From Limosilactobacillus sp. WILCCON 0051 (GTDB lineage: Bacteria; Bacillota; Bacilli; Lactobacillales; Lactobacillaceae), in contig NZ_CP154878.1 in the NCBI RefSeq assembly GCF_039955095.1, positions 1,550,001 through 1,614,000 on the forward strand: a stretch of DNA of 64,000 bases, in the 5' to 3' direction. Each line of letters opens with the position of its first letter. Positions within the stretch are counted from its first letter, which is position 1. This document shows positions 23,101 to 33,800 of this stretch, piece after piece. The notes under the pieces were generated by a model. That model had not been told where the DNA came from. It did not search any database and worked only from the letters and a program-made list of their open reading frames with translations. The translations under genes were made by a program, and so were the position numbers.

Positions 23101-26024
23101 GATGCTGATTCACTCGCACTTTGAGATGCACTGGTTGAGGCTGATTCACTTGCACTCAAGGATGCACTCGTCGATGCAGACTCACTTGCACTCAATGATG
23201 CACTGGTCGATGCTGATTCACTCGCACTCAGTGATGCACTAGTCGATGCGGACTCGCTGGCGCTCAGTGAAGCACTAGTTGAAGTTGATTCGCTCGCACT
23301 CAGTGATGCACTCGTGGAAGCTGACTCACTCGCACTCAGTGAAGCACTCGTTGAAGTTGATTCACTCGCACTCAGTGAAGCACTCGTTGAAGTTGATTCA
23401 CTTGCACTCAGCGATGCACTAGTTGATGCAGATTCGCTCGCGCTTTGAGATGCACTTGTCGAGGCCGATTCGCTTGCACTCAGTGATGCACTCGTTGATG
23501 CTGATTCACTGGCACTTTGAGATGCACTGGTTGAAGCTGACTCACTTGCACTTTGTGATGCACTAGTTGAGGCTGATTCGCTCGCACTCAAGGATGCACT
23601 AGTCGATGCAGACTCACTTGCACTCAATGATGCACTGGTCGATGCTGATTCACTCGCACTCAGTGATGCACTAGTCGATGCGGACTCGCTGGCGCTCAGT
23701 GAAGCACTAGTTGACGCAGATTCACTGGCACTCAGAGAAGCACTCGTTGAAGCTGACTCACTCGCACTCAGTGAAGCACTCGTTGAAGTTGATTCACTTG
23801 CACTCAAGGATGCACTGGTTGAAGTTGATTCACTTGCACTCAGCGATGCACTTGTCGAGGCCGATTCGCTCGCGCTTTGAGATGCACTTGTCGAGGCTGA
23901 CTCACTTGCACTTAGAGAAGCACTAGTTGACGCAGATTCGCTTGCACTCAGAGATGCACTCGTTGATGCGGATTCACTTGCACTTTGAGATGCACTAGCT
24001 GATGCGGATTCACTGGCGCTCAAGGATGCACTAGTTGAAGTTGATTCGCTGGCACTCAGTGATGCACTCGTTGAAGCCGATTCGCTTGCGCTCAGTGATG
24101 AACTAGTCGAGGCTGACTCGCTCGCACTCAAGGATGCACTAGTTGAGGCGGATTCGCTCGCACTCAGCGATGCACTCGTGGAAGCCGATTCGCTTGCACT
24201 CAATGAAGCACTTGTCGATGTAGACTCACTTGCACTCAATGATGCACTTGTCGATGCTGATTCACTCGCACTCAGTGATGCACTCGTTGAAGCCGATTCA
24301 CTTGCACTCAGCGATGCACTCGTTGAAGTGGATTCACTTGCGCTTTGTGACGCACTAGTGGATGCTGACTGACTCGCACTTACTGAGGCAGACTTACTTG
24401 CGCTTTGTGATGCACTAGTTGATGCGGACTGACTTGCACTTACTGATGCAGATTTGCTTGCACTCTGAGATGCACTGATTGAAGCGGACTTACTTGCGCT
24501 TTGTGACAAACTCGTTGAAGCTGATCGGCTAGCCGAAGTACTCTGAGAATTGGATTGACTAGCCTGCTTGCTGGTTGAAACCGACTGACTGTTTGAGGCC
24601 GATTGTGAAGCACTCGTACTTTGCTGCTTACTGGTCGATTGTGATACTGAAGTACTGTTAGACTTGCTTGGCTCCGTACCAGAAACAGAATTTGTAAAGT
24701 AATTTCCTTCATTTAAGCCGCTAGTATAGGAAACGTAAGGCGCAATCGTATAATTCAGATTACTTGATGATTCATCATAATTAAAAGTAACCGTAATCTG
24801 TTCTGAAATTACTTTGTTTTTTCCGTAATTATTGTATCGGCTGCTACCATTAATATTTTGGTAGGTTAATCCCTGTCCTTGGGCATCAAGATCGTAGAAG
24901 TCATAAGAATTACCACTCGTATTGTACAAATGTACGCCACTTGTCATGTTATAGACAGTATTACCGTTTGCATCCAGCGTTACTACTGAAGTAAGCGTTC
25001 CATTTGAATAGCCGCTTCCCATGTTAAAAGTTGCAGTCTTCGCGTAAATACTGTTACCAAAGTGGTAAACATCGGATCTCGATGATGGACCAGCTGAAAT
25101 TTCTCCGGTAATCGGATCCTTTAGCGTGTACGTAATAGTAAAGGAAACCGTTCCATTCAGATTGTTGGTAACTTTAACGATGTAGTAAATAGGATTATTG
25201 GATACACTATCAGTCCCTTTACCGTAATACGTCACTGACAAACCATCGCTACTGATGATTGGCGTGCCATACGTGTTGGCCGTCGTGTTCAATGCAGCAA
25301 ACAGCCGCAACGTCAGCGCCCGAGCTTTAGCAACCGTTTGCGAAGCCGCCAAGTCGTTTGTCGTTGATGATGCCGTGGAAGTACTGCTTTGTGCCTGACT
25401 TGCCGTTGACATGCTCAACGATTCAGACAGGCTGGCACTGGTATCTGACGTACTCGTGGATGTTGACTGGCTAGTCGAATCAGACGCGCTGGCTGCTGAC
25501 TGAGAGCTTGACGTCGATGCAGAAGTTGAACTCGATTTTGAAACTGCTGAACCAGAACCGGAAGTTGAGCTGCTGGTTGACGTCGAAGTTGATGCCAGAC
25601 TGGTTGAAGTACTGATCGACGTTGAAACAGATTCTGACATTGAAGTCGAAGCGGATGCTGAACTGGAAGTTGATTCCGAAGTTGAGCCAACGACTTGGGA
25701 ATCTGCAGCATCAGTCGTCTGCTGAACCTGCGTCGTATCAGCGGATGCATTACCCTGCAACAGTGCCGTCGTTCCCAACACTGCCCCAAAAGCAGCTAAT
25801 CCCTTAGCATAGGAATCGAGCGGCCCGCTTAGCGCGTCATCGTCAAATCCCTTCTCAAGCTTAATTTGATTAGCTGAAATCTCTTCTTTTTTGCCAAATT
25901 TCATCAGCGAAAAGAACCGGGACAGACAACTCATCCAACCGCGGTGAGTCTTATAAAGCTTGACCTTACTTGCCTCTTTGGCTTCAGCATAGTCTCGATT
26001 GTTCGCTTTTTTCAATATAAACAC
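11142..26024 (-). CDS. Giant serine-rich repeat glycoprotein adhesin (SRRP), cell-wall anchored
   Basis: The protein has 4960 residues. Domain order: a long KxYKxGKxW-type signal peptide ([10 protein letters not shown] at 21-30, hydrophobic core about 73-90, likely cleavage after ASA near 95); a short Ser-rich region SRR1 at about 114-222; a non-repetitive, Asn/Tyr-rich presumed ligand-binding region at about 230-450; SRR2 from about 455 to 4830, made of the 12-residue unit [12 protein letters not shown] with Ala/Thr, Leu/Gln and Glu positions alternating; a Pro-rich wall-spanning linker; and a C-terminal anchor with LPQLSG at 4923-4928, a hydrophobic helix and a RKRTDEDK tail. The substrate of the adjacent SecA2/SecY2 system: glycosylated in the cytoplasm, exported and anchored to the wall. 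The LPQLSG sorting motif differs from LPxTG. The frame is intact through the whole repeat. The ligand cannot be named from sequence. Confidence 0.95.
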   Translation of the reverse strand: MFILKKANNRDYAEAKEASKVKLYKTHRGWMSCLSRFFSLMKFGKKEEISANQIKLEKGFDDDALSGPLDSYAKGLAAFGAVLGTTALLQGNASADTTQVQQTTDAADSQVVGSTSESTSSSASASTSMSESVSTSISTSTSLASTSTSTSSSTSGSGSAVSKSSSTSASTSSSQSAASASDSTSQSTSTSTSDTSASLSESLSMSTASQAQSSTSTASSTTNDLAASQTVAKARALTLRLFAALNTTANTYGTPIISSDGLSVTYYGKGTDSVSNNPIYYIVKVTNNLNGTVSFTITYTLKDPITGEISAGPSSRSDVYHFGNSIYAKTATFNMGSGYSNGTLTSVVTLDANGNTVYNMTSGVHLYNTSGNSYDFYDLDAQGQGLTYQNINGSSRYNNYGKNKVISEQITVTFNYDESSSNLNYTIAPYVSYTSGLNEGNYFTNSVSGTEPSKSNSTSVSQSTSKQQSTSASQSASNSQSVSTSKQASQSNSQSTSASRSASTSLSQSASKSASISASQSASKSASVSASQSASTSASQSASKSASVSASQSASTSASQSASESTSTSASLSASESASTSASLSASESASTSASLSASESTSTSASLSASESASTSASLSASESASTSASLSASESASTSSSLSASESASTSASLSASESTSTSASLSASESASASASQSASESASTSASLSASESASTSASLSASESASTSASQSASESASTSASLSASESTSTSASLSASESTSTSASLSASESASTSASLSASESASTSASLSASESASTSASLSASESASTSASLSASESASTSASLSASESASTSASQSASESASTSASQSASESASTSASLSASESASTSASQSASESASTSASLSASESTSTSASLSASESTSTSASLSASESASTSASLSASESTSTSASLSASESASTSASLSASESASTSASLSASESASTSASLSASESASTSASQSASESASTSASLSASESASTSASLSASESASTSASQSASESASTSASQSASESASTSASLSASESASTSASLSASESASTSASLSASESASTSASLSASESASTSASLSTSESASTSASLSTSESASTSASESASTSASLSASESASTSASLSASESASTSASLSASESASTSASLSASESASTSASLSASESASTSASLSASESASTSSSLSASESASTSASQSASESASTSASLSASESASTSASLSASESASTSSSLSASESASTSASLSASESASTSASLSASESTSTSASQSASESTSTSASLSASESVSTSASLSTSESASTSASLSASESTSTSASLSASESASTSASLSASESASTSASLSTSESTSTSASLSASESTSTSTSLSASESTSTSASLSASESTSTSASLSASESTSTSASQSASESASTSASQSTSESTSTSASQSASESASTSASLSASESASTSASLSASESTSTSASLSASESTSTSASQSASESASTSASQSASESASTSASQSASESASSSASLSASESASTSASLSTSESTSTSASLSASESTSTSTSLSASESASTSASLSASESASTSASLSASESASTSASLSTSESASTSASLSTSESASTSASLSASESASTSASLSASESASSSASLSASESASTSASLSASESASTSASLSASESTSTSASLSTSESTSTSASLSASESASTSASLSASESTSTSASLSASESASTSASLSASESASTSASLSASESASTSASLSASESASTSASLSASESTSTSASLSASESASTSASLSASESTSTSASLSASESASTSASLSASESASTSASLSASESASTSASLSASESTSTSASLSTSESASTSASLSASESASTSASLSASESASTSASLSASESASASASLSASESASTSASLSASESTSTSASLSASESTSTSASLSASESASTSSSLSASESASTSASLSASESTSTSASLSASESASTSASQSASESASTSASLSTSESTSTSASLSASESASTSASLSASESASTSASQSASESASTSASLSASESASTSASQSASESASTSASQSASESTSTSASLSASESASTSASLSASESASTSASLSASESASTSASLSASESASTSASLSASESASTSASLSASESASTSASQSASESASTSASLSASESASTSASLSASESASTSASQSASESASTSASQSASESASTSASLSASESASTSASLSASESASTSASQSASESASTSASQSASESTSTSASLSASESASTSASQSASESASTSSSLSASESASTSASLSASESTSTSASLSASESASTSASQSASESASTSASLSASESASTSASLSASESASTSASLSASESASTSASLSASESTSTSASQSASESTSTSASLSASESASTSASLSTSESISTSASLSASESASTSASLSASESTSTSASLSASESASTSASQSASESASTSASLSASESTSTSASLSASESASTSASLSASESASTSASQSASESASTSASQSASESASTSASLSASESTSTSASLSASESASTSASQSASESASTSASLSASESASTSASLSTSESASTSSSLSASESTSTSSSLSASESASTSASESASTSASLSASESASTSASQSASESASTSASLSASESASTSASLSASESASTSASQSASESASTSSSLSASESASTSASQSASESASTSASLSASESTSTSASLSASESTSTSASQSASESTSTSASLSTSESASTSASQSASESASTSASQSASESASTSASQSASESASTSASLSASESTSTSASLSASESTSASASLSASESASASASLSASESTSTSASLSASESASTSASLSASESASTSASLSASESTSTSASLSASESTSTSASLSASESTSTSASLSASESASTSASQSASESTSTSASLSASESTSTSASLSTSESASTSASLSASESTSTSASLSASESASTSASLSTSESASSSASLSASESTSTSASLSASESASTSASLSTSESASTSASQSASESASTSASLSTSESASTSASLSASESASTSASLSASESASTSASLSASESASTSASQSASESASTSASLSASESVSTSASLSASESASTSASLSASESASTSASQSASESTSTSASLSASESASTSASLSASESASTSASLSTSESASTSASLSASESASTSSSLSASESASTSSSLSASESASSSASLSASESVSTSASLSASESASTSASLSASESASTSSSLSTSESASTSASLSASESASTSASLSASESASTSASLSASESASTSASLSASESASTSASLSASESASTSASQSASESASTSASLSASESTSTSASQSASESASTSASLSASESTSTSASQSASESTSTSASLSASESTSTSASLSASESASTSASQSASESASSSASLSTSESASTSASQSASESASTSASLSASESASTSASQSASESTSTSASQSTSESASTSASLSTSESTSTSASLSASESASTSASQSASESTSTSASLSASESASTSASLSASESASSSASLSASESASTSASLSASESTSTSSSLSASESASTSASLSTSESTSTSASLSASESASTSASLSASESASTSASLSASESTSTSSSLSASESTSTSASLSASESTSTSASLSTSESTSTSASLSASESTSTSASLSTSESASTSASLSASESTSTSASLSASESTSTSASLSTSESTSTSASLSASESTSTSSSLSASESTSTSASQSASESASTSASQSASESASTSASLSTSESASTSASLSTSESTSTSASLSASESTSTSASLSASESASTSASLSASESTSTSASLSASESTSTSASLSASESTSTSASLSASESTSTSASLSASESTSTSASLSTSESTSTSASLSVSESASTSASLSASESTSMSASQSTSESASTSASLSASESASTSSSLSASESTSTSASLSASESASTSASLSASESASTSASLSASESTSTSASLSASESASTSASLSASESTSTSASLSASESASTSASQSASESASTSASLSASESASTSASLSASESTSTSASLSASESASTSASQSASESTSTSASLSTSESTSTSSSLSASESTSTSASLSASESASTSASQSASESASTSASQSASESTSTSASLSASESASTSASLSTSESTSTSASLSASESASTSASLSASESASTSASLSASESASTSASLSASESASTSASLSASESASTSASQSASESASTSASLSASESASTSASQSTSESASTSSSLSASESASTSASLSASESTSTSASLSASESTSTSASLSASESTSTSASLSASESASTSASQSASESASTSASLSASESASTSASLSASESASTSASLSASESTSTSASLSASESASTSASQSASESASTSASLSASESASTSASLSASESTSTSASLSASESTSTSASLSASESASTSASLSASESVSTSASLSASESTSTSASLSASESASTSASLSASESASTSASLSASESTSTSASLSASESTSTSASLSASESTSTSASLSASESTSTSASLSASESTSTSASLSASESASTSASLSASESASTSASLSASESTSTSASLSASESTSTSTSLSASESASTSASLSASESASTSASLSASESTSTSTSLSASESASTSASLSASESASTSASLSASESTSTSASLSASESTSTSASLSASESTSTSASLSASESASTSASLSASESTSTSASLSASESASTSASLSASESASTSASLSASESASTSASLSTSESTSTSASLSASESASTSASLSASESTSTSASLSASESASTSASLSASESASTSASASASESASTSASASASQSASTSASASASQSASASASISTSASQSISKSASQSASKSQSRSLSESISNSKINSISQSISESNAHNTGSNSGGYAENNNGRSLIEPVALVDVQSFDRVAPSVEQPATESVVPSQPTPSATPAAKKQAEKLPQLSGSDDSQAGILGLSAVMLGALAAAFGRKRTDEDK
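11640..24375 (-). repeat. 36-bp coding tandem array (about 350 units) in the SRRP gene
   Basis: Units of 36 bp encode [12 protein letters not shown] and variants. Almost all length variation is in whole units. Two shortened 24-bp units (near 18280-18300 and 22728-22745) delete four residues (SASL) and keep the frame. Codon choice varies between AGT/TCA/TCG serine codons, so neighbouring units are not identical in DNA. Some blocks of several units recur exactly (for example around 12935-13055 and 14015-14135), which suggests unequal crossing-over. The opposite strand is open in long stretches only because of this composition. Confidence 0.95.
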
Positions 26025-26066
26025 CTCTCATGACTACTCTTTTCATCAAAATCCATTAATTCAATA

Positions 26067-26210
26067 TTTATCGTTTTATAACTATCTTTAGAAAATTGAC
26101 GAACTGTTTTGAATATGATACAAGAGGTGGAGGGTCAAAATCTCTCATTTAAAGGATGTTATACACTTCTTGGCAAGGTTATATCAATCGGTTATTACAA
26201 CACTCATATG
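26067..26210. repeat. SRRP upstream region, copy 1 of a ~150-bp imperfect duplication
   Basis: This stretch directly before the SRRP gene matches 26657-26810 imperfectly in the same orientation. Conserved blocks are TCGTTWTATAACYATCTT, AAAATTGAC, ATATGATACAA, and TTATTAC-TCA-T-TG further on. It probably contains the adhesin promoter and upstream control region. I could not settle on a -35/-10 pair on the minus strand. Confidence 0.6.
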
Positions 26211-26386
26211 CATAGAAATACTTATTATATAGCGCTTTATTATTGAATCGAGTTTCTTTAGCCAACTAAGTGTTTACCAAAATTAGCCAAAATCGTTTTA
26301 AATTTGGTCATAATCAATCAAATGTCCTCTGCTAATTTAATCTTTCAATCGATATTTAATTCGCCCATCTATATAAAATCAGCAAA

Positions 26387-26429
26387 AAAAACGTTGCCTT
26401 ATTGGAACTCCATCCATAGGCAACGTTTT
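26387..26429 (-). terminator. Hairpin terminator between the SRRP gene and its decayed leader copy
   Basis: AAAACGTTGCCT and AGGCAACGTTTT form a 12-bp stem, followed on the minus strand by a run of eight T. It would stop transcription entering from the upstream remnant toward SRRP. Confidence 0.8.
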
Positions 26430-26534
26430 CTTCATATACTATATTTGCGGTCCAATAATCGTCATGCAAAAGATTGAAGCTGGATCAGCGGACTCAAATC
26501 TGATATAGAGATTCATCCGCTCACCATGACATCT

Positions 26535-26810
26535 TTCATTCTTTTAACCAGATCGACTTAACCAGGCATCCAAAAACCAAAGCAGCTTGCCATGATGGAT
26601 TTTCCAGCTTAACTTGTCTTCTTCAATTCAACATCGTTTTTATTGTTATTTGGAAGTTATCGTTATATAACCATCTTCGCGAAAATTGACATAAGCTTAA
26701 CTATATGATACAAAAAGTGTTGATTGAGATCTCGAGGTAAACCCATCTTACACAACCCTTAGCGAGGTTAAATAAACAGATTATTACGTCATTAATGTGT
26801 ACAAAATAAA
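26535..26810 (-). pseudogene. Decayed second copy of an SRRP promoter and signal-peptide start
   Basis: Read leftward, 26810-26657 repeats the SRRP upstream region and is followed at about 26612-26560 by codons for WKIHHGKLLWFLDAW, which resembles the KxYKxGKxW signal motif and the corresponding SRRP segment [12 protein letters not shown] similarity to the SRRP start is clear in CAAGTTAAGCT and CATCATGG-type blocks, but no start codon is in frame and stops follow. I read it as the remnant of a second SRR adhesin gene or a duplicated 5' end. The similarity was found by eye; an alignment is needed to fix the borders. Confidence 0.45.
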
Positions 26811-27004
26811 GAATTGGTGTCTTTTTGTAACAACCATTCATTTCTAGAGTTTACCAGTTGATCAATTAAAGATACATTTAGTTTATTAAATAAAATTTTC
26901 ATCAAGATAAGTCGTGATTTCAATTAACTTTTCACTTGATATTTACACAAGCATACGTTTAAAATAAATTTCAGTTTAGATGTATCTGAAAGGATGAATC
27001 GATT

Positions 27005-27688
27005 ATGACCGATATTCGCATTATCAATACTAAGAACCGTATTCGCATGGGGATGATCAATGCGCTGAAAGAAAAGCCATTGAATGAAGTTACTACGAAA
27101 GACATCATCGAAGCAGCTGAAGTCAGTCGTAAAACTTTCTACACCTACTACAACGACCAAAACGATCTGCTCTTCGAAATCGAAAATGCCATGATCTCAG
27201 ATTTGGTTGAAGGCATGAAGAAAGATCGGGAAGCAGTTACTCAGCTCGACGACACTGCTGACCAGGTTGAAATTGCCAAGCTGGCCGACCAAGCCTTTGT
27301 CGAAACCATCAAGGCCTGCGCTAAGCACCGCGAAGTCACCCGGATCCTGCTTTCTGCCAATGGTGACATTAACTTCCTTTCTAAAATCAAAAAGGCCGTT
27401 TATAAAGAACTCTTGGCACGGGCACCTAAACTGGTCGTAGCCAACGACCCATCCGTACAGAATCTCAAAAAACAGTTGCCTGTCCGGATTCCGCTTGACT
27501 ACCTGTTTGAGATCTATGTCGGCTTGATGGTCAATATTATTCAACACTGGCTGACTTCTGAAGACCCAATCTCACAGCGTCAGGTTCGTGGAATTATGGG
27601 AGCCGCTCAAATTTTGTCACCACTGCAGCTGCTTGCCTTTTCCGACCTGCCGGAAGATTTGAACGATATTGAAGACTACCAATTCTAA
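27005..27688 (+). CDS. TetR/AcrR-family transcriptional regulator
   Basis: The protein has 227 residues. The N-terminal helix-turn-helix is typical of TetR: IRMGMINALKEKPLNEVTTKDIIEAAEVSRKTFYTYY, quoted here as two parts, with the recognition helix VSRKTFYTYYND at about residues 40-51. The C-terminal part (about 80-220) is an all-helical ligand-binding/dimerisation domain like that of DhaS-type regulators. ATG follows GAAAGGA. It stands alone, with its own terminator and 980 bp upstream that separate it from the SRRP gene. Its target cannot be read from sequence; the divergent SRRP promoter is one possibility. Confidence 0.85.
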   Translation: MTDIRIINTKNRIRMGMINALKEKPLNEVTTKDIIEAAEVSRKTFYTYYNDQNDLLFEIENAMISDLVEGMKKDREAVTQLDDTADQVEIAKLADQAFVETIKACAKHREVTRILLSANGDINFLSKIKKAVYKELLARAPKLVVANDPSVQNLKKQLPVRIPLDYLFEIYVGLMVNIIQHWLTSEDPISQRQVRGIMGAAQILSPLQLLAFSDLPEDLNDIEDYQF

Positions 27689-27696
27689 ACATACAT

Positions 27697-27731
27697 AAAA
27701 GAGCAGCCGCTTAATTGCAGCTGCTCTTTTT
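27697..27731 (+). terminator. Terminator of the TetR gene
   Basis: AAAAGAGCAGC and GCTGCTCTTTT form an 11-bp stem followed by T5, nine bases after the stop codon. Confidence 0.85.
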
Positions 27732-27954
27732 GTTGAGTTAACTGATCGTCGGCTAAATCGTTTAACTAGGCTAAATTTATCCAAATTGCGTCAATTAAGC
27801 TTTTGAGATTCCCTGTTTTACCAAATCAACTTCCGAAACTCAGTGTATCTAACATATACTGTCTAAACTGTCTCTTCTCATTTATAATAAGAACTAATGT
27901 AAGGCTTTTACATTAAACACTTAAGAAGGTGATAAGGCAATAACTGATGTGTAT

Positions 27955-28635
27955 TCCTGTTTCCTTTTTAAAACTTTTTCAAGACTATTGACTGATTGGC
28001 GACCCAGCCGACAATGCTTATCCGCCTGCTGAAGCTCAATAGTGTCCAGCTTGGTTTCCCATGATGATCGAACCCAGCTCCCAAACGGTTTGATTAAAGT
28101 GATTGATTAGAAATCGTCGAGACTCCCATAAGTATTTTCCCTTTCTCTAATCTTCTCCTCAAGCTGGCCAGATTTCACTTGTTATACTCCCGCAATTATG
28201 AAGTCTGCTTCGGTTGATACCATGGAAATATCGACTTCCTATAACCAGTTATTTAACTTTCTTCCGCAACTGGCATTAACCGAATTTAGTTGAGATTCAC
28301 AGGCTCGCTTTGCCGATACCTTTCAAAGCAAGACGAAACGTACCTCTAATTTTCGCCTTGTTTTAAATCCTCATGTTGAAATGATTGGTGCCACAGTTAG
28401 TTTCGTTTACCAATGAGGGCATGATTGGTTGGTTAAGCCTGCTTAGACATCGATCTCCTCTTAGTCTATACCTTTCGATTTTTATAGTGAATTAACTATG
28501 AGCGGCTTATCTCTTTGTTAAGGTCGAGAATCATTTTAATCAATCAGGTTCCGTATCCAGCTTGATTGAGCACCTCGTTGAAACACTTCTCGCTTTAGCA
28601 ATCAGACGCAATCAAAAATCAGTCAACAATAGTAA
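27955..28635 (+). pseudogene. Degenerate coding region, function unclear
   Basis: A ribosome-binding-like AGAAGGTGAT is followed by codons MCIPVSFLKLFQDY, a stop, then protein-like stretches in shifting frames (LIGDPADNAYPPAEAQ; NQLFNFLPQLALTEF; NHFNQSGSVSSLIEHLV), several stops and a terminator at 28640. The stretches look like a decayed regulator or enzyme, but I cannot name the family. A translated search of the whole interval would settle it. Confidence 0.35.
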
Positions 28636-28639
28636 TATT

Positions 28640-28679
28640 AAAAGGCTGCCAGCTTTCCTGTTGCCTGGCAGTCTTTTTG
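28640..28679 (+). terminator. Hairpin terminator closing the degenerate region
   Basis: AAAAGGCTGCCAG and CTGGCAGTCTTTTT form a stem with a short loop and a T-tail on the plus strand, consistent with a former gene ending here. Confidence 0.7.
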
Positions 28680-28816
28680 TTTACCCATTTTTAAGCTGCT
28701 GACCGATATTGCAGCAAGTCACCTGGTGTTACGGCTTAGTTGATGGGCCTGTTCGCTTACTCAGTATGTTTGAATATCAAAGGTAACGAGATTTATGAAC
28801 TTAGCCGTGTGCGCGG

Positions 28817-29072
28817 AAAACTCGACAATATAACTAGCGTAAAATCTGATGACTCGTTCATCGACTCGGCTCTGCCCTACGAGAAAAGTCAACAACTAGC
28901 GTGAAAGCTAATCGTACATTTATTGACTCGGCTCTGTCCTATGAGAAAAGTCAACAACTAGCGTGAAAGCTAATCGTACATTTATTGACTTGGCTCTGCC
29001 CTATGAGAAAAGTCAACAACTAGCGTGAAAGCTAATCGTACATTTATCGACTCGACTCTGCTCATGGAATAA
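28817..29072. repeat. 62-bp tandem repeat, about four units
   Basis: Units starting GAGAAAAGTCAACAACTAGC recur at 28881, 28943 and 29005 with a spacing of exactly 62 bp, preceded by a degenerate unit from about 28817. The three central units differ by only one or two bases each. No reading frame or known motif is evident. Confidence 0.9.
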
Positions 29073-29279
29073 TCCAACGACTGACAGCAAGCAACTCCCC
29101 TATCCGCCAATAACGATAATACTAAATCATTTTATTGAGCCATCTGAAATCAGTTCACGGAAATAATAAACCCATCACTGGTTCAAATCATCTGTCTGAA
29201 ATCTAGTCTAGCAGTCATAATTTAGCTGCTAGCCGGAAATGTCGTTAATTTACTTCACCTGGTAAATCAGCAACACGCA

Positions 29280-29629
29280 TTATGCAAAAAATCCTGCATA
29301 ATGACATATGACAAAAATATCATTACCTACTTTTTCTAAAAATCGATGTATAAGTAGGTAAAAATCAATGTATATCGAGTTAGGGATACCTAACATTACC
29401 TACTATTTGATGAAAAGCGCTCAATAGTAGGTAATTCACAAAGTCGATCTAGCCCAATCAACTCCTATCAGCTCTTAAATATGCATCTTTACCTACTATT
29501 CGGAAAAAAATCGCTTCAAGTAGGTAAAGTTAAGCAAATTGAATATACACTTACCTACTTCTGGCTCAAAATCAGCGAATAGTAGGTAATTGCATAGGGC
29601 TTAGCTGGTCAAAGCCTGATTTTCTTCAC
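29280..29629 (+). repeat. Multi-hairpin intergenic element, copy A1
   Basis: About 350 bp in fixed order: a TTATGCA...TGCATAA hairpin; H1 29323-29361 (TTACCTACTT/AAGTAGGTAA); GTTAGG/CCTAAC at 29379-29394; H2 29396-29434; a linker containing CACAAAGTCGRTCTRGCCCAAT; H3 29488-29528; a linker AGTTAAGCAAATTGAATATA; H4 29551-29589; and an end near TTCTTCAC. The same order and the same linkers occur at 35840-36179 (inverted) and 39447-39795. No open reading frame runs through it. Confidence 0.9.
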
Positions 29630-29824
29630 TAAGTTAGCCGTTTTGCGATGCTCACTAACTCATTTTCATCATTCCCAGGCAAGCCGCCACTATTCCTGCC
29701 AAATTACTCCCGGACTTCTCACGCCCATTTCCGACCACTACTCTAGTGATCTCACTTTCCAAGACTCGAACCGGTTAAATTAACCATCAGTCGGCAGTAC
29801 GATAAAAAGCCTCGTTCCCATCCG

Positions 29825-29870
29825 TAAAAAATCGCCCGCCCTGCCTTTGACAGCTAGAGCGCGCGATTAA
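29825..29870 (-). terminator. Probable terminator of the SPFH gene
   Basis: On the minus strand AATCGCGCGC and GCGGGCGATT pair around a ~19-base loop and are followed by T6, 21 bases after the SPFH stop. Confidence 0.6.
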
Positions 29871-29890
29871 GCATTCTATGATAAATTCAG

Positions 29891-30751
29891 TTATTTTCCA
29901 GTATTAATTACCGGCTGTGTGCCGCGTTCACTAATGATTGCTACCATTATATTGTTAATGACCTGTAAACGCTGCTCATCAGTCAGATTTAAATCAGTTT
30001 CCTTGGCCAGCCGCTCCATGGCATCTTCCGTGATTGAGACGGCACCTTCAACGATAATCTTACGTGCTGACAGAATCGCCGCGGACTGTTGTCTTTGCAG
30101 CATCGCACTGGCAATTTCCGTGGCATATGCCAAGTGCGTCAGCCGCGTTTCCAAAATCTGCACGCCGGCCACGTTAAGCCGTTCCTGCAGTTCTTGTGTC
30201 AAGCGGTCAGAAACTTCAGTCGGATTCCCACGCAGCGTCAGCTTATCCTGCTCATCAAATGTGTCATACGGATATTCGCTGGCAACGTGACGCACGGCAG
30301 ACTCGCTTTGGATCTCAACAAATTCCTCATAGTCATCAACGTTGAACAGAGCCTGCGCCGTATCAACAACTTTAAAGACTACTACGGCCGCAATTTCAAC
30401 CGGGTTCCCTTTTGAGTCATTAACCTTCAAAATTTCAGAATTAAAATTGCGCACTCGCAGGGAAATGCTCTCCTTGTCCGTTAACGGCACCGTCATAAAC
30501 AGGCCGGCATCGCGAATCGTGCCAATATAGTTACCGAAAAAAGTCAGTACTTTAGCTTCATTAGGCTGTACGATCGTCAATGCTGAAGCGCACAGTGCAG
30601 CCAGCAAAATCAAAACGACCCCAACTGCCAGTTCTCCATGCTGCTGATCAGCGTAACCGCGATAGCCCAGCCATACTCCTAAAACCGCGACCGCAATGGC
30701 AACGATCAATCCCAGATAGCCATTGACGTGAAATGCCTTTTTCTCTTGCAT
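29891..30751 (-). CDS. SPFH/band-7 domain membrane protein
   Basis: The protein has 286 residues if started at the ATG at 30751, chosen because AAGAAGGG lies six bases upstream; the frame is open further upstream but without a ribosome binding site. Two hydrophobic segments (about residues 12-35 and 43-63) are followed by a prohibitin-homology domain at about 65-265. Its landmarks are NEAKVLTFFGNYIGTIR, VEIAAVVVFKVVDTAQALF and the RLTHLAYATEIASAMLQRQQ-type coiled-coil end, quoted as shortened. SPFH proteins form oligomeric membrane scaffolds and often regulate proteases or lipid domains. It is monocistronic, so no partner can be inferred. Confidence 0.88.
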   Translation of the reverse strand: MQEKKAFHVNGYLGLIVAIAVAVLGVWLGYRGYADQQHGELAVGVVLILLAALCASALTIVQPNEAKVLTFFGNYIGTIRDAGLFMTVPLTDKESISLRVRNFNSEILKVNDSKGNPVEIAAVVVFKVVDTAQALFNVDDYEEFVEIQSESAVRHVASEYPYDTFDEQDKLTLRGNPTEVSDRLTQELQERLNVAGVQILETRLTHLAYATEIASAMLQRQQSAAILSARKIIVEGAVSITEDAMERLAKETDLNLTDEQRLQVINNIMVAIISERGTQPVINTGK

Positions 30752-30888
30752 CGTCATCCCTTCTTTCAGATCGATTCTAGAACTATTATAACCTAGAAAG
30801 GATTTCCAACAAAATAGCAAACACAACGCTGGATGATTGCTTCCCTTATTGCCGGCTGCTACATGGTCAGTCATTTCTGGCCAAAAAG

Positions 30889-30926
30889 AAAAACCATCTT
30901 TATGAGTTGCAGCTCTAAGATGGTGT
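30889..30926 (-). terminator. Hairpin with T-rich tail upstream of the SPFH gene
   Basis: On the minus strand ACCATCTT and AAGATGGT pair around an AGCTGCAACT core, with TTTTTCTTTTT after the stem. No annotated gene feeds into it; it may end an unrecognised short transcript. Confidence 0.5.
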
Positions 30927-30982
30927 TGTACATTCTTAATTCAGTTTAAAGTGTAAGCACTGTCGATTTTCAAGGACATTCG

Positions 30983-31015
30983 GGCTAACGTGTTCCCTCA
31001 CGTTAGCCTTTTTGT
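30983..31015 (+). terminator. Orphan terminator on the plus strand
   Basis: GGCTAACGTG and CACGTTAGCC form a perfect 10-bp stem with a 6-base loop and T6. There is no recognised plus-strand gene before it in the 30752-31267 gap; a small RNA or a lost gene is possible. Confidence 0.7.
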
Positions 31016-31058
31016 TTACGCCATAATTATAGCTGATTTCAATCGGCATTGCAATTTG

Positions 31059-31090
31059 AAAACGCCTTGCCAGACCAGACAAGGCGTTTT
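31059..31090 (-). terminator. Probable terminator of glpK
   Basis: AAAACGCCTTG and CAAGGCGTTTT form an 11-bp stem about 180 bp after the glpK stop. It would work on either strand but is the only strong hairpin after glpK. Confidence 0.55.
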
Positions 31091-31267
31091 ACCAATTTTT
31101 ATTTTACCGCTAAGAATAATCAACGTGCCGCCGTTTAAGCAAATCGCTGTCCCAAAAAGCAGCATTCTTCTTAGGGCGCAGCTGAATTATTCCTAGGACC
31201 TACCCAATGCTTTATTCTTGCGTGGAACTAAGGTCATGCGGGATGTCAGCGGACACAGCTTAACGCT

Positions 31268-32791
<1,524 letters not shown>

Positions 32792-32944
32792 TTATGAGTA
32801 TTGCGCGGTTTGCCTGGGTGCTGCCCATTCGTAAGCTTCCCCAGCATGCCGGCTATTCCCAAGCGTTCGCAAAATTACTAAGCTGTCCAGCTGTCTGGAT
32901 ATGCTGATTGGAGACTCCCCCAACTCAATTTCAGCACGCTTGAG

Positions 32945-32985
32945 GACGCAAAAAAACCGCTGGCGACCCGAGGCCATTCAGCGGC
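32945..32985 (-). terminator. Terminator of the tautomerase gene
   Basis: On the minus strand GCCGCTG and CAGCGG pair around an internal loop and are followed by T7, a few bases after the stop at 32993. The remaining ~170 bp to glpK holds no gene I can support. Confidence 0.75.
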
Positions 32986-32992
32986 TAATCGT

Positions 32993-33178
32993 TTACTTAT
33001 CGCTGACCATCTTGCCAGCCACACTGTAGCGATCCTTGCGCATTTCGTTTAAAACGATGTGGATTCGTTCTTCAGGAACATTGGCATCCTTAGAAATAGC
33101 TGCCGTAACGTCCTTAACCAGGGCCTTTAATTGTTCTTCAGTGCGACCTTCCAACAGATCAATGTGTACCAATGGCAT
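32993..33178 (-). CDS. 4-oxalocrotonate tautomerase family protein
   Basis: The protein has 61 residues, the usual size for the family. The start is placed at the ATG giving MPLVHIDLLEGR, because removal of Met exposes the catalytic Pro-1 and AAAGGAGAG lies just upstream; the longer open frame would bury the proline. The RTEEQLKALVKDVTAAI helix and the Arg-rich HIVLNEMRKDRYS strand follow the 4-OT pattern. 4-OT proteins catalyse keto-enol tautomerisation; the physiological substrate in lactobacilli is unknown. Monocistronic with its own terminator. Confidence 0.92.
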   Translation of the reverse strand: MPLVHIDLLEGRTEEQLKALVKDVTAAISKDANVPEERIHIVLNEMRKDRYSVAGKMVSDK

Positions 33179-33434
33179 GAAAAATCTCTCCTTTAATCCA
33201 ATAACTTGGGGCAATCATACCACAATTAACACTGGTTTGGCAACGCTTTACATAGTCTTAAAAACTACTTAATTAATTTTCAAAACTATTCTTTAATGAC
33301 GTAACTGCCACCTGTCAATAATTTGCCAGCCGGCGTTCAACAGCTAATTTTCTTAAAGATTGCCGCTCAGTCACTCCCGCCCCTTTACTCAAAAACCGCT
33401 CAACCAGCCTCAGCCAGTCGAACGGTTCTTCTAT

Positions 33435-33584
33435 TTAATGCTTCTTGATCAACAGCCATGCCGCCCCAGCTGCCAGCATGACGCCAGCCATTTTGTGAAG
33501 GTCAGTCTTAACGCCTTTAACCAGGGGCTTTTTGCTTTCCAGAACTACTTGAAAATGTTCGCCGTCATATAATGTCTTTTTCAT
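33435..33584 (-). CDS. Small single-span membrane protein (49 aa), function unknown
   Basis: ATG at 33582-33584 follows AAAAAGGAAGTG with good spacing, and the 49-codon frame ends at TAA. The N-terminal half is charged (MKKTLYDGEHFQ...), then comes one hydrophobic segment MAGVMLAAGAAWLLI and a KKH end. This looks like a genuine small membrane peptide, but I recognise no family. Confidence 0.6.
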   Translation of the reverse strand: MKKTLYDGEHFQVVLESKKPLVKGVKTDLHKMAGVMLAAGAAWLLIKKH

Positions 33585-33800
33585 GATCGACACTTCCTTT
33601 TTCAATTGGCTTTTGATTTATGCTTTGCCTTTATTTTACTCCGCATCGCAAGCCATGACGAGCAACAATTGCGCCAAACCTTCTTATTGATAGGCCAAAT
33701 GACACAATCTTCCATCTTCAAATATCCACTTATTGCTGATCAATCTAAGCAGACTTTTTATTGACCGACTGACCAGATTTTAACATCAAACCGTTTGATC

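Noticed and set aside
11746..24372. Many long open frames on the plus strand opposite the SRRP repeat (for example 416 codons at 11746-12996)
   Set aside because: They encode only the antisense of the 36-bp unit ([12 protein letters not shown] repeats), lack ribosome binding sites, and are open only because of repeat composition.
11640..24375. Repeat array as a possible CRISPR
   Set aside because: Units are contiguous, coding and without unique spacers.
26067..26130. TTGACG...TATGAT as a plus-strand promoter upstream of SRRP
   Set aside because: The spacing is about 12 bases, too short for a sigma-A promoter, and no gene follows closely; the conservation with the second copy is better explained by duplication.
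29280..29629. TACCTACT repeats as a CRISPR array
   Set aside because: Repeats are short palindromic arms with conserved, not variable, intervals, and there are no cas genes in the window.
32792..32977. 61-codon frame between glpK and the tautomerase gene
   Set aside because: It overlaps the tautomerase terminator and has no ribosome binding site.
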